DNA of 59,602 nucleotides, taken from NCBI RefSeq assembly GCF_002699205.1, contig NZ_PABT01000019.1, forward strand, positions 1 through 59,602, written 5' to 3'. Under the pieces are notes generated by a model that saw only the letters and a program-made list of their open reading frames with translations, had not been told where the DNA came from and ran no database searches. This document shows, in pieces, positions 8,003-17,272 of the stretch (position 1 is its first letter; every line of letters begins with the position of its first letter). The position numbers were made by a program, and so were the translations under genes. This DNA is from Allomuricauda sp. Lineage in GTDB: Bacteria; Bacteroidota; Bacteroidia; Flavobacteriales; Flavobacteriaceae.

Positions 8003-10117
8003 ATGAACAACAGTACTATAGCAAAACTGTGTGTTTTGCTTTTTAGCGCAAGTGTTTCCTATGCACAGGTTAGCACTGAGCAAGATTCCCTTTCTAAAAA
8101 ACCGGTTCAATTGGACGAAGTTCTGGTTCAGGGAAAGAGAAAGGTGGATCCGGTTTTTTCGACCTTTACCAGTGAACCGGAAAAGAAAATTGTCCAATCT
8201 AAAAATGTGGCCGACCTGTTTGGTGACATCAATGGTTTTGCACTGATCAAGCGGGGCAATTACGCCATAGACCCTTCGTTCCGGGCTTCGCAATACGAGC
8301 AGTTGAACGTTCAGTTCAATGGGGGCACCAAGGTAATGCATGCCTGCCCCAACCGGATGGACCCCATTACCACTCATGTGATTCCAGAGGAAATAGAACG
8401 AATTGAGGTGGTAAAAGGGCCGTACACCTTTAGGTATGGGCCCACTTTTGGGGGAATTGTTAACCTAGTGACCCAGGAGGTGGAGAAACAGGAAAAAGGC
8501 TATCATGGGAAGGTGAATTTTGGTGGCGAAAACAACGGAAATGCAATTACCAGTTTCGCCAATGTTAAATATGTTGGCGAAAAATTTGATGCGAACCTCA
8601 ATTTTGGATACCGTGATTTTGGAAATTACGAAGATGGGGATGGAAATGAAGTGCCATCATCATTCAAAAGCACCGACTATGGCGTGCAGTTGGGGTACAA
8701 TCCAACAGAGAACCAAAGAATACAGGTTGGGTTCCGACAATCTTTTGGAAGGGACGTTTTGCATGCCGGGCTGGGCATGGATACGGAAAAGGATGACAGC
8801 AATGTACTTTCTGTGGATTATAAGTTGGATAATATTTCAGATGGATTAAAAGCATTGAGTGCGAAATTGTACCGTTCCAAGGTGGACCATCTGATGACCA
8901 ATGAACTGCGCCCCAGCTTTATGACGACCGAGGCGGTTTCGGAAGTGGATGCACTGACCATGGGAGGTAGGTTTGAGCTTGAATGGAGACCTGTTGATGA
9001 TTTGAAGCTTTATACAGGGATCGATGCACTTTCTGTGGGGAGAACAGGAGAAAGGACCCGTTTGGTGAAAAGGAACATGATGACCGGAGAGGAGCTTCCA
9101 ATGCCCATGGAATTCGTGGATCAAGTATGGCAAGATTCCCAAATTGATGATTTTGGATTGTTCGTAGAAGCAAAATACCCACTTTCAGCAAAGTTTTTGC
9201 TCAATATGGGGATTAGGTACGATATGGTCCGTTCCGAAGCAGATGCCCCTTCAGATGATTTTGTGGCCGAATATCCCGATTTGGATTCCCGTACCGAGAA
9301 CAACATCAGTACAACCGCATCTGTTAAATATATGGCAACACCCGACCTATTGTTCGAATTGGCTTTTGGTAGAGGGGTTCGTTCCGCTAATATGATCGAG
9401 AGGTTCATCAACCATTTTACGGTTGGTCAAGATTCATACGAATATGTGGGAAATCCCTTTTTGGATGCCGAGGTGAACAATCAATTTGAGTTGGGCGTAA
9501 AAGCAAAAACCAATTTCGGGAATTACTTCTTCAACCGTTTGGATTACGGTGCGTCCGTATATTATTCTATTTATGAAAACTACATTGTGGCTGTCATCGA
9601 TCCATCATTGGATAAAAAGTACATGCCGACGACTGAACCTACGGAAGTAAAAAGATTCACCAATTTGGATGAAGCGTACAAGACAGGATTTGAGGTTTAC
9701 GGTGAATTGGCCTTCTTGGAAAATTTTGCTTTTAAAACGGAGCTATCCTATGTATATACCAAAAACAAGGACTTGGACGAATCCCTTCCGTTGACACCAC
9801 CATTGGTGACCCGTTTCAATTTAAATTTTGAAAGGGATAAAATCTGGGCTAGGGCTACCTACACCATTACATCTGAACAGTCGGATATTGCACTTTCCTT
9901 TGGAGAGCAAACAACGGATGGCTATGGGGTCGTGGATTTGAGTTTTGGCGCAAAACCCTTTGAACACTTAACCGTTGGGGTTGCAGCGTCCAACATTTTT
10001 GATGTCACCTACAACAACCATTTGAATTTTTCTTTTACCAACCAAGCAGATTATGGTAGAGTGCCAATAAATGACCCGGGGAGAAACCTATCAGCATTTA
10101 TACAATATAGTTTTTGA
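8003..10117 (+). CDS. TonB-dependent outer-membrane receptor, OprC-like (probable copper uptake)
   Basis: 704 residues: signal peptide (1-22, cleaved after SYAQ), TonB-box-like segment LDEVLVQGKR, plug domain (about 60-160, ERIEVVKGPYTFRYG) and a 22-strand barrel ending in F (AFIQYSF). The plug has C115-P-N-R-M119 and a barrel loop has H296-L-M298. P. aeruginosa OprC binds copper through CxxxM (143-147) and HxM (323-325); both the motifs and their spacing (180 there, 181 here) match. I therefore call it a copper receptor rather than a siderophore receptor. The upstream Cys/Met protein supports this. Confidence 0.85.
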   Translation: MNNSTIAKLCVLLFSASVSYAQVSTEQDSLSKKPVQLDEVLVQGKRKVDPVFSTFTSEPEKKIVQSKNVADLFGDINGFALIKRGNYAIDPSFRASQYEQLNVQFNGGTKVMHACPNRMDPITTHVIPEEIERIEVVKGPYTFRYGPTFGGIVNLVTQEVEKQEKGYHGKVNFGGENNGNAITSFANVKYVGEKFDANLNFGYRDFGNYEDGDGNEVPSSFKSTDYGVQLGYNPTENQRIQVGFRQSFGRDVLHAGLGMDTEKDDSNVLSVDYKLDNISDGLKALSAKLYRSKVDHLMTNELRPSFMTTEAVSEVDALTMGGRFELEWRPVDDLKLYTGIDALSVGRTGERTRLVKRNMMTGEELPMPMEFVDQVWQDSQIDDFGLFVEAKYPLSAKFLLNMGIRYDMVRSEADAPSDDFVAEYPDLDSRTENNISTTASVKYMATPDLLFELAFGRGVRSANMIERFINHFTVGQDSYEYVGNPFLDAEVNNQFELGVKAKTNFGNYFFNRLDYGASVYYSIYENYIVAVIDPSLDKKYMPTTEPTEVKRFTNLDEAYKTGFEVYGELAFLENFAFKTELSYVYTKNKDLDESLPLTPPLVTRFNLNFERDKIWARATYTITSEQSDIALSFGEQTTDGYGVVDLSFGAKPFEHLTVGVAASNIFDVTYNNHLNFSFTNQADYGRVPINDPGRNLSAFIQYSF

Positions 10118-10140
10118 TGCCCTGCTAAAATAGAAAGCAA

Positions 10141-10170
10141 AAAAAGGCGCCCATTTTTGGGCGCCTTTTT
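10141..10170. terminator. Bidirectional terminator between the receptor and the M16 peptidase
   Basis: A 13-bp perfect stem (AAAAAGGCGCCCA / TGGGCGCCTTTTT) with a TTTT loop and T runs on both strands, placed between convergent genes. Confidence 0.9.
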
Positions 10171-10195
10171 CTATATATGAAAGAATAAGGATGGT

Positions 10196-12268
10196 TTATT
10201 TAAAATCGGTGGGCTCTACACCTTCGTTCACCTTAATTTCTTTTACTATAAACTCAAAGTTTTGTGGCCCCATGCTTTGTATCAACTTAAATGGGAATTT
10301 AATTCCAGAAACTTCTTGGTAATCATCGAAAGTAAAAGTGCTCGTCATTTGTTGTCCTTGAACCTCTTGTGTGTTGGTCTCTTGGACTTTTAGACCGGTT
10401 TCAACATCATAAAAAGCTGTTTTGTTATCGCTGATTTTTAATTTGTACGCTTTGGTATCGCCAACGGACTCAACACCCTCCAAAGTGACGTTTCCGGCAG
10501 ACAAGTAGTTCAATTCTGGGAAAGCAGCAGACTCTTCTTTGATTTTTGCAATCTCCTCTGGCGAAAGGTCTTTGCGTTGACCTTGCACCACCATATATCC
10601 CGTGTCACCGTCCAAAACCTGTTTTTGCATGGAATTACCTTGCACTTTTATGTTTTGCATAAATTGGTCCTGGACCGTCTTTTTCATCTCAAGTTCCAAT
10701 TTCATGCCCTGCATTTCAGCTTCGGCCAACATGGAATAGGAATCCACACCTTCAAGTTTGGACTTGCCACCAATGGCTTCAATATACTTTTGCAACACGG
10801 TATTGGCATCCATGCCTTCAGGCACCTCTGCAGTATAATCAGGCTTTTCTGTTTTATTGGCATGTTTGTCAAAGTAAAGTACGGGAACATCCTTTCCTTT
10901 AAAGGTTACTTTTTCCAGATTTTCCAATACATCACTTCCTTTTCCAGTAACGACCACCCGGGCATTGGTTGTGGAAAAATGTTTTTTTGCCGCTTGTTGC
11001 ACATCTTCCTTGGTGATGGCGTCCAATCGCTCCAAATAGGTTTCATAAAAATCCTTTGGAAGATCTTCGGTTTCAATATTCAGGGCGTATTCAGCAACAG
11101 TTTCTGGTTTCTCCAAGGCCATCACAAAGCTTCCGGCATATTTTGCCTTGGCATTTTTCAGTTCCTCGTCGGACACGGGTTCTGAAATAATTTTATCTAT
11201 CTCTTTCAATATTTCAACTACGGAACTATCTGTAACCTCGTTTCGTACCTGGGCATAGGCATTGAATCTCATGGGGCTGTACTTGTTGGCCCTGATTCCG
11301 GAATACGAGCCGTAGGTATATCCCTTGTCCTCCCTTAGGTTCTTGAACAATCTGGCCTGTCCGCCCCCGCCCAATATTCTATTGGCCAATAGGGCATCCA
11401 AATAATCCTCGTCCTTCATTTTTAAGTGGGTAATGTTTTCCACTGCCACTTCGGACTGAACGGCATTGGGCACATCAACGAAGTTGATCTGTGTGTACTG
11501 CACGTCTTTTGGGTCCGAGTAGGTGAAAGATGGTGGTGCAGCTTTGGACCAGGGAGTAAAGGCTTCGGTCACCAGTTCTTTTACCGTATCGAAATCAACA
11601 TCACCGATCACAATCAGATAAGCATTGGCAGGAACAAAGTAAGATCGATAGAACTGTTCCACATCCTCTAATGTCACGTTATTCACGGTTTCCTCGGTCA
11701 TAAACTCACCATAAGGATGGTTTTTGCCATAGGCCAAGGCCAACTGTACCCTGTTCGCAATGGCGGAAACATCTTTTTCTTCGGATTTGATCCCTGTAAT
11801 GATTTTCTCTTTTTCCTTTTCAAATTCTTCCTGCGTGAAGTTTGGATTGAGCGCGGCATCGGCCATCAGTTCCAAGATTCTTGGGAAATATTTGGACAAT
11901 GAACTTGCAAAGGCACTTTGGTCCCCTATGTAAATGTTGGCACCCAAGAAATCCACTTCTTCGTAGAATTCATCTTTAGGGATGTTTTTGGAACCCTTGC
12001 CCAACATGCTGGCGGTAAGTGCGGAAACACCTGCCTTGTCCCCTTCCATGATAGGAGGGTTGTCGATGAAAAGTTGAATGCGGACCCTCGGTAATTTATG
12101 GTTTTCAACCACCAGGACTTTTAAACCGTTTTTGAGTTCGAATTGGGCAGGTTCCTTTAAGTTGATTTTGGGAGCCGGACCTGGTTTTGGTTGCGTACTC
12201 CTGTCTATTTGTGCGTATGTGGCCGTCATAAATAAAGACAGCGCAGTCAAAATTATATACTTTTTCAT
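10196..12268 (-). CDS. M16 family peptidase-like subunit lacking the zinc motif, with a LolA-like C-terminal domain
   Basis: 690 residues with a signal peptide (1-19, TYAQ). Two M16 modules span about 30-460. The place of HxxEH reads GVSALTASMLGKG, so this subunit is non-catalytic, as in the alpha subunit of two-gene M16 systems; R/Y-loop features (RLFKNLREDKGYTYGSYSG) are kept. The last 220 residues (from LQKYIEAIGGKSKLEG) look like a LolA/LppX-type lipoprotein-carrier fold. It begins one base after the stop of the catalytic partner, so the two are translationally linked. Probably a periplasmic protease pair. Confidence 0.85.
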   Translation of the reverse strand: MKKYIILTALSLFMTATYAQIDRSTQPKPGPAPKINLKEPAQFELKNGLKVLVVENHKLPRVRIQLFIDNPPIMEGDKAGVSALTASMLGKGSKNIPKDEFYEEVDFLGANIYIGDQSAFASSLSKYFPRILELMADAALNPNFTQEEFEKEKEKIITGIKSEEKDVSAIANRVQLALAYGKNHPYGEFMTEETVNNVTLEDVEQFYRSYFVPANAYLIVIGDVDFDTVKELVTEAFTPWSKAAPPSFTYSDPKDVQYTQINFVDVPNAVQSEVAVENITHLKMKDEDYLDALLANRILGGGGQARLFKNLREDKGYTYGSYSGIRANKYSPMRFNAYAQVRNEVTDSSVVEILKEIDKIISEPVSDEELKNAKAKYAGSFVMALEKPETVAEYALNIETEDLPKDFYETYLERLDAITKEDVQQAAKKHFSTTNARVVVTGKGSDVLENLEKVTFKGKDVPVLYFDKHANKTEKPDYTAEVPEGMDANTVLQKYIEAIGGKSKLEGVDSYSMLAEAEMQGMKLELEMKKTVQDQFMQNIKVQGNSMQKQVLDGDTGYMVVQGQRKDLSPEEIAKIKEESAAFPELNYLSAGNVTLEGVESVGDTKAYKLKISDNKTAFYDVETGLKVQETNTQEVQGQQMTSTFTFDDYQEVSGIKFPFKLIQSMGPQNFEFIVKEIKVNEGVEPTDFK

Positions 12269-12269
12269 T

Positions 12270-13592
12270 TTAATTAGCGTCTTTTTGTTCTGGCAAATAT
12301 TCCAATTCGACCCGTTGGTTCACCTTTAGGTATTTTTTGGCTACTTCCATAATTTCCTCACGGGTAATGGAGCGGTAAATGTCTATTTCTGTGTTGATGA
12401 GGTTGGTGTCGTCCTTCAGCATATAATTTTCGGCCAAAGAGTTGGCAATGCCTTCAACACTACTGTTGGCGTTGACAAATTGGTTCTCGAACTTGTTTTG
12501 AAGTTTTTGGTAGTCCTTTTCAGAGATTAACTCCATTTGGAGCTTTAAGATTTCTTCATCTATCTCTTTTTTGATGTCCTGTATGGAATTGTCGCCTACA
12601 GGAAGCCCTCCAACAATGTAGGAACCGTAATCTTCCGCATCGATCGGAACCGATAGTACTTGTAGGGCCATTTTTTTCTCATCGACCAATTTCTTGTATA
12701 GCTTAGAGCTTTCCCCGCTGCTCAAATAGGTGGAGATCATATTGATGACATAGGCATCCCTTTGTCCTTGACCGGGGGTTCTATATGCCAAAAGAATCGC
12801 AGGAATTTGGATGTTTGGATCATGGTATTTGGCAAAGACTGTCTTTGTGATTGGCTTCTCCGACGTTTTTGGCCGTTGTATTTCAGCACCTCTTGGAATC
12901 GGTCCGAAATAGTCTTCGATCATCTTTTTGGTCTTGGCGGTTTCAAAATCACCTGCTACCACCAAAACGGCATTATTGGGGACATAGTAGGTTTTGTTGA
13001 ATTTTTTAAAGTCATCCAAAGTGGCACTGGCCAAATGATCTAAAGACCCAATAACTCCCCATCGATATGGGTGATCGGGATACAGATTTTTCAGGATTTG
13101 CTCAAAAAATGCACCGTAGGGGGCATTATCCGTTCTGAGCCTTCTTTCTTCTTGCACCACTTCTTTTTGGGTGTCCACACCGACTTGCCCAATGATGGGG
13201 TGCATCAATCGCTCGGATTCCAACCAAAGCCCAACTTCCAAACTATTGGAAGGAAATACTTCATAATAATAAGTGCGATCCAAAAAAGTGTTGGCGTTGG
13301 CCTTTCCACCATTGGAAGCAACTATTTGGTCCCATTCACCTCGTTTAATATTCTTGGTGCCTTCAAACAACAAATGTTCAAAAAAATGGGCGAAACCGGT
13401 TTTGTCCGGGTCTTCGTCTTTAGACCCTACATGGTACATAACCGAAGTAGTGACCACTGGGGCGCTGTTGTCCTGATGCAGGATGACATGGAGTCCATTG
13501 TCCAGATCATACTCTTCGAACACTACTTCCTGTGCAGAAAGGAGCGTAACGGAAAAGAGCATTGTAATTGCAGAAAACAAATGTTTTTTCAT
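12270..13592 (-). CDS. M16 family zinc metallopeptidase (catalytic subunit)
   Basis: 440 residues with a signal peptide (1-20, cleaved before QEVVFEEY). The inverted zinc motif HFFEH is at residues 69-73, with the distal Glu in the KEVVQEERR stretch. It degrades peptides in the periplasm or at the outer membrane. It is the first gene of a two-gene unit with the inactive M16 partner; only one base lies between them. Together they match the two-chain M16B pattern. Confidence 0.92.
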   Translation of the reverse strand: MKKHLFSAITMLFSVTLLSAQEVVFEEYDLDNGLHVILHQDNSAPVVTTSVMYHVGSKDEDPDKTGFAHFFEHLLFEGTKNIKRGEWDQIVASNGGKANANTFLDRTYYYEVFPSNSLEVGLWLESERLMHPIIGQVGVDTQKEVVQEERRLRTDNAPYGAFFEQILKNLYPDHPYRWGVIGSLDHLASATLDDFKKFNKTYYVPNNAVLVVAGDFETAKTKKMIEDYFGPIPRGAEIQRPKTSEKPITKTVFAKYHDPNIQIPAILLAYRTPGQGQRDAYVINMISTYLSSGESSKLYKKLVDEKKMALQVLSVPIDAEDYGSYIVGGLPVGDNSIQDIKKEIDEEILKLQMELISEKDYQKLQNKFENQFVNANSSVEGIANSLAENYMLKDDTNLINTEIDIYRSITREEIMEVAKKYLKVNQRVELEYLPEQKDAN

Positions 13593-13779
13593 TGTAATAG
13601 TTAGTATTTAAAAAATTGATGTAGCTAAGAGGTTGGTATCGATTATCCGGTCGATGTTACGATAAATATAGAATATTTTTCTGACGTCCAAATGAATTTG
13701 TACAACTCTTACGGTGTAAAATGTAGTATAATTCACAAACATTCAGTAAATTATACTTTGAATTTTAAAAAATGAAATC

Positions 13780-14235
13780 ATGAAAAAGCTAACCCTTCCA
13801 ATTCGTTTTGGTATAGTTACCAGTGCTGTATTGATTGCATATTTTTTGATTTTGGCCTTAATGGGGAAACATACAAATGTGTTTTACAGCCTGTTTAATG
13901 GAATAATTACGGGTTTTGGGATTTATGAGACCATTAAATACACTAAAATAAAGCAAGGCAAAGACTTTAGCTATGGAAATGGGTTTACTGCGGGGGTTAC
14001 CACTGGTTTTATAGCTTCGCTGTTATTTACCATTTTCTTTGCCTTCTATGCAACGGAACTGGACGTTGGTTTTCTTGATAAGCTTTCCACGGCTTGGGCC
14101 AGTGATTATAAGAATTTCCAAGGGATTGTATTTTTTACGGTGGCCATTATGGGATTTGCGACAACCTTGGTTTTGACTTTATCATTTATGCAGCTTTTTA
14201 AAACAAGCAATAATTCCAAAAAAAATAAGGGTTAA
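13780..14235 (+). CDS. DUF4199 domain-containing membrane protein
   Basis: 151 residues with four hydrophobic segments (about 9-29, 36-50, 66-92, 113-138), the DUF4199 pattern found almost only in Bacteroidota. Its function is unknown. It precedes rplU but is separated from it by a clear promoter, so the two are probably transcribed independently. The 187-bp gap on its 5' side has an AT-rich near-consensus -7 (around 13754) and nothing else I can name. Confidence 0.8.
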   Translation: MKKLTLPIRFGIVTSAVLIAYFLILALMGKHTNVFYSLFNGIITGFGIYETIKYTKIKQGKDFSYGNGFTAGVTTGFIASLLFTIFFAFYATELDVGFLDKLSTAWASDYKNFQGIVFFTVAIMGFATTLVLTLSFMQLFKTSNNSKKNKG

Positions 14236-14250
14236 AACAAGCAAGCATAC

Positions 14251-14280
14251 TTGTAGATTAAGGATTTAGCAGTATATTTG
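14251..14280 (+). promoter_or_regulatory. Promoter of rplU-rpmA
   Basis: TTG at 14251-14253, 19 bases, then TATATTTG at 14273-14280: an exact Bacteroidota -33/-7 promoter 50 bases before the rplU ATG. Confidence 0.8.
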
Positions 14281-14330
14281 CACCCGCTAATTTTGATAAA
14301 GCGCAGTAATTTTAATCTAATTAACGCATT

Positions 14331-14870
14331 ATGTACGCAATTGTAGAGATGGCAGGGCAGCAATTTAAAGTTGCAAAAGACCAAAAAGTGTACGTTCACC
14401 GTTTACAAGAAGAGGAAGGTAAAAAAGTTACTTTCGATAAAGTTCTTCTTTTGGAAGATGGTGGTAACGTAACTATTGGCGCCCCGGTCATAGAAGGTGC
14501 GGCTGTTGAGGCCAAGGTTGTAAAGCACCTAAAAGGAGATAAGGTAATCGTCTTTAAAAAGAAAAGACGTAAAGGGTACCGTAAGAAAAACGGTCATAGA
14601 CAGTATTTGACTGAGATCGTTGTTGAGGATATCGTGGCCAAAGGTGCCAAAAAAGCGGCTCCAGCAAAAGCCAAGGCCGAAGCAAAACCTGCTACTGAGC
14701 CCAAAAAGGCTGAGAAAAAGGCAGCAGCCCCTAAAAAAGAAGCTCCAAAGGCAACCGAGGATCTAAGTTCCAAAACTGTTGCTGAATTGAAGGAAATGGC
14801 AAAAGCCAAAGAAATCAACGGCTATTCTTCTATGAAGAAAGCTGAGCTTATCGAAGCATTAAGTAAATAA
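14331..14870 (+). CDS. rplU: 50S ribosomal protein L21 with a long C-terminal extension
   Basis: The first 103 residues are complete bL21 (MYAIVEMAGQQFKVAKDQK... KKNGHRQYLTEI), which binds 23S rRNA. Instead of ending there, the protein continues for about 75 residues: an Ala/Lys/Pro linker and then a helix-extended-helix module, VAELKEMAKAKEINGYSSMK followed by KAELIEALSK. This resembles SAP or Rho-N nucleic-acid-binding motifs. Total length is 179, against about 103 in E. coli. It is followed by rpmA after 24 bp, the universal L21-L27 pair. Confidence 0.95.
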   Translation: MYAIVEMAGQQFKVAKDQKVYVHRLQEEEGKKVTFDKVLLLEDGGNVTIGAPVIEGAAVEAKVVKHLKGDKVIVFKKKRRKGYRKKNGHRQYLTEIVVEDIVAKGAKKAAPAKAKAEAKPATEPKKAEKKAAAPKKEAPKATEDLSSKTVAELKEMAKAKEINGYSSMKKAELIEALSK

Positions 14871-14894
14871 GACAAGAACTAAAATTTATATATC

Positions 14895-15155
14895 ATGGCT
14901 CACAAGAAAGGTGTAGGTAGTTCAAAAAACGGTAGGGAATCAGAATCGAAACGCCTAGGTGTTAAGATTTTTGGTGGCCAGGCAGCAGTTGCAGGTAACA
15001 TCATCGTTAGACAGCGTGGTACCAAGCACAATCCAGGCGAAAATGTATACGCAGGAAAAGACCATACCTTGCACGCCAAGGTAGACGGCATTGTGAAGTT
15101 TGAGAAAAAAGCTGGTGGAAAATCATATGTTTCCATTGAGCCTTTCCAAGCTTAA
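14895..15155 (+). CDS. rpmA: 50S ribosomal protein L27
   Basis: 86 residues, starting [20 protein letters not shown] and containing the [21 protein letters not shown] core. The N-terminus reaches towards the peptidyl-transferase centre. The start is the mature Bacteroidota form with no cleavable leader of the Firmicutes type. It is the second gene of the rplU operon, ended by a hairpin. Confidence 0.96.
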   Translation: MAHKKGVGSSKNGRESESKRLGVKIFGGQAAVAGNIIVRQRGTKHNPGENVYAGKDHTLHAKVDGIVKFEKKAGGKSYVSIEPFQA

Positions 15156-15173
15156 TTCAAAATAAAATTTGAT

Positions 15174-15204
15174 AAAAAGGCTCCGCATTTGCGGGGCCTT
15201 TTTT
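15174..15204 (+). terminator. Terminator of rplU-rpmA
   Basis: A 13-bp stem (AAAAAGGCTCCGC / GCGGGGCCTTTTT, one G-U pair) with an ATTT loop and a T run, 18 bases after the rpmA stop. Confidence 0.85.
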
Positions 15205-15356
15205 GTTTGCGACCTGTCGTCTTATGATATAGTGGACTACGTTTTTTCTGAGAGGATATTTCTCTAAATAACAAAGAAATTTTTGGCCACCATAAACGGT
15301 CAAAAAGAACTTTCATTTTTTACGATTTGAACAAAGCTTTGGATTTGGAGTAAGAG

Positions 15357-16471
15357 CTAGAAAGTAAGCTTCCGTTTTCGGGCCGTAATGGGCCATGTAT
15401 CTACCTTTGTGCCGTTCTCTATCACGGAAACTTCATCATGTAGGTTGATGGTAGGGCAAATGTGGTAAGGTATTCCATAGATCACATCGCCAACGTTCCA
15501 GTTGTTCCAATCGTTTACCTTGATTACCCCATGCTCTTCACTTTGTGAAAGTAGTTCGTAATTATCTAAATTCAGGAATTTCACCCGTTTGTCAATAGGA
15601 TTTTCGGCGGCAACTGATTTATGTCCCAAATCAACAGTGATTATGCCTTCCGTTGGTTTGGAAATGATTCTGGTCACCAAAAGTGCGGCGTGTTTGAAAT
15701 TTTGCTCGGTCAGTTTTTCACCATAACCCCAATCCCATAGCACACAGGTACCCGGGCTTGTAATCCTTTTTTCTTGTAACACATGCGAAGTGAAAGAGGG
15801 GGTCCCCCCACATATCAATTCAGCTTTTGGATAGTCGATTTTCAGGGCTTCAAAATAAGTTTCAACATCTTTTATGCCCTTTTGTATTTTTTCTTTTCTA
15901 ATAGGAAAATCACTGTCCCTTAAATGTCCGTCGTAAACATGGAGCCCATTAAAAACCAATGATTTGCATATTTTTAAATATGCCATTAATTCATCCAAAC
16001 CGGGGCCTATTTGAATGCCTGAACGGTTCATCCCGTTGTTGATGTCAATATATATATATTGACCGTGAGCCCTTTTTCCTGTGCTTTTTGATTTAAAACT
16101 TCCGCACTGTCCACGTTATCCAAAATGGTAGAAAACTGAGTGTTCGGAAATTGTTTTATCAACCTAAGAAAGCGATTGATTTTAGGTCCTACCAACTGAT
16201 GGGCAATCAAAACGGCATTGGCACCTGCCTCAGCGGCAATTTCAGCTTCTGAAATGGTAGAGGCTTTAAAATTTGAAATGCCGGCATGCAACAAAAGTTC
16301 CATGACCTTGGGCATTTTATTGGTTTTGATGTGTGGCATCAATCTTTCTGTTTTTCCCTCAACGAGAGAAACCATCTCATTTATATTGTACTTGAGATGT
16401 TCCAAATACAACGCTATTGACGGTGAATCTACGGTTTCTACATTTTGTATAGTGTACCAATTGTTTTCCAT
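15357..16471 (-). pseudogene. D-threonine aldolase / D-serine dehydratase-like PLP enzyme, frameshifted at an (AT)6 tract
   Basis: Two ORFs in different frames make one protein. The 5' part, from the ATG at 16471 (MENNWYTIQNVETVDSPS), carries the PLP lysine region (MPHIKTNKM) of the alanine-racemase-type barrel and runs to LTVNIYI, then stops after eight wrong-frame residues. The 3' part (from 16031, MNRSGIQIGPG) carries the C-terminal beta domain with the metal motif IPYHICPT. Removing one AT unit from the repeat at 16048-16059 restores NIYIDINNGMNRSG and an intact protein of about 370 residues, the normal family length. It may be phase-variable, decayed, or a sequencing error. Confidence 0.85.
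16048..16059. repeat. (AT)6 dinucleotide tract inside the aldolase-like gene
   Basis: Six AT units form the centre of a perfect 20-bp palindrome (GTCAATATATATATATTGAC, 16044-16063). Five units give an open frame; six break it. Confidence 0.9.
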
Positions 16472-16628
16472 GGTTTTGCCGATTTGAACGAATAAAGGTA
16501 ACAATCAGTTTGTAGGTACGGAATTTTAAAAAGGTATAAATGTGCCTTACCTAAAACCGATTGGCGAATACAATATCCAATGAAAATCTTTTCGTAGTTT
16601 TAGTAATATTAACTATAAATCTTATATC

Positions 16629-17207
16629 ATGAAAAAAGCAATTATTTCATCATTACTCGCCTGCTCTATTTTATTTACCAGCTGCTTGGGTTCTTTTAGC
16701 GCGTTCAATAATTTAAAGGATTGGAACCAAGGGTTGACCGACAGCAAATTTTTGGACAACCTTATTTTTTGGGGATTGAACATTGTTCCTGTTTATGGCC
16801 TGTTTTTTCTTGGGGACGCAATTATCTTTAATGTGATAGAGTTTTGGTCTGGATCTAATCCTATTGCTATGAAAGATGGCGAGTCAGAGACCCAAATAGT
16901 GGAACATGATGGGAATACCTTTGAAATGATTGCCACTAAAAACAGAATTGAGGTTACTGTTGTGGAGGGACCAAAGAAAGGAAAGAAAATAGATTTGGTT
17001 TATAAACCTGAGGAAAAATCTTGGAATGCTATTCGTCCAAATGGTGAAATCATCAAACTATCTTCCTTTGAAGAAGGGTTCTATATTGTCTACATGCCAA
17101 ATGGTGAAAAAATCAAGATAGACCCAATGAGCACAAGGGAGGAGGGATTGGCCCTTATAAAAGAAAGTGATACTTATTATTACAACGAAACCCTTTTGGC
17201 CGAGTAG
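16629..17207 (+). CDS. DUF3332 family lipoprotein
   Basis: 192 residues. The signal peptide ends in LFTSC (lipidated Cys at 19). The body starts LGSFSAFNNLKDWNQGLT, has a second hydrophobic stretch (about 45-75) and a beta-rich C-terminal half, matching DUF3332, a family of unknown function found in Bacteroidota and some Proteobacteria. It stands alone and is closed by a terminator. Confidence 0.8.
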   Translation: MKKAIISSLLACSILFTSCLGSFSAFNNLKDWNQGLTDSKFLDNLIFWGLNIVPVYGLFFLGDAIIFNVIEFWSGSNPIAMKDGESETQIVEHDGNTFEMIATKNRIEVTVVEGPKKGKKIDLVYKPEEKSWNAIRPNGEIIKLSSFEEGFYIVYMPNGEKIKIDPMSTREEGLALIKESDTYYYNETLLAE

Positions 17208-17223
17208 AATATAATTGGTCAAC

Positions 17224-17257
17224 AAAAAAACCCATGGCAAACACCATGGGTTTTTTT
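17224..17257. terminator. Bidirectional terminator between the DUF3332 gene and ahcY
   Basis: A 14-bp perfect stem (AAAAAAACCCATGG / CCATGGGTTTTTTT) with a 6-nt loop between two convergent genes. Confidence 0.9.
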
Positions 17258-17272
17258 ATGCTACTGAAACTC

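Noticed and set aside
16028..16063. Programmed ribosomal frameshifting in the aldolase-like gene
   Set aside because: A +2 or -1 shift at an AT repeat lacks a slippery heptamer and a downstream stimulator that I can see; repeat-length change explains the break more simply.
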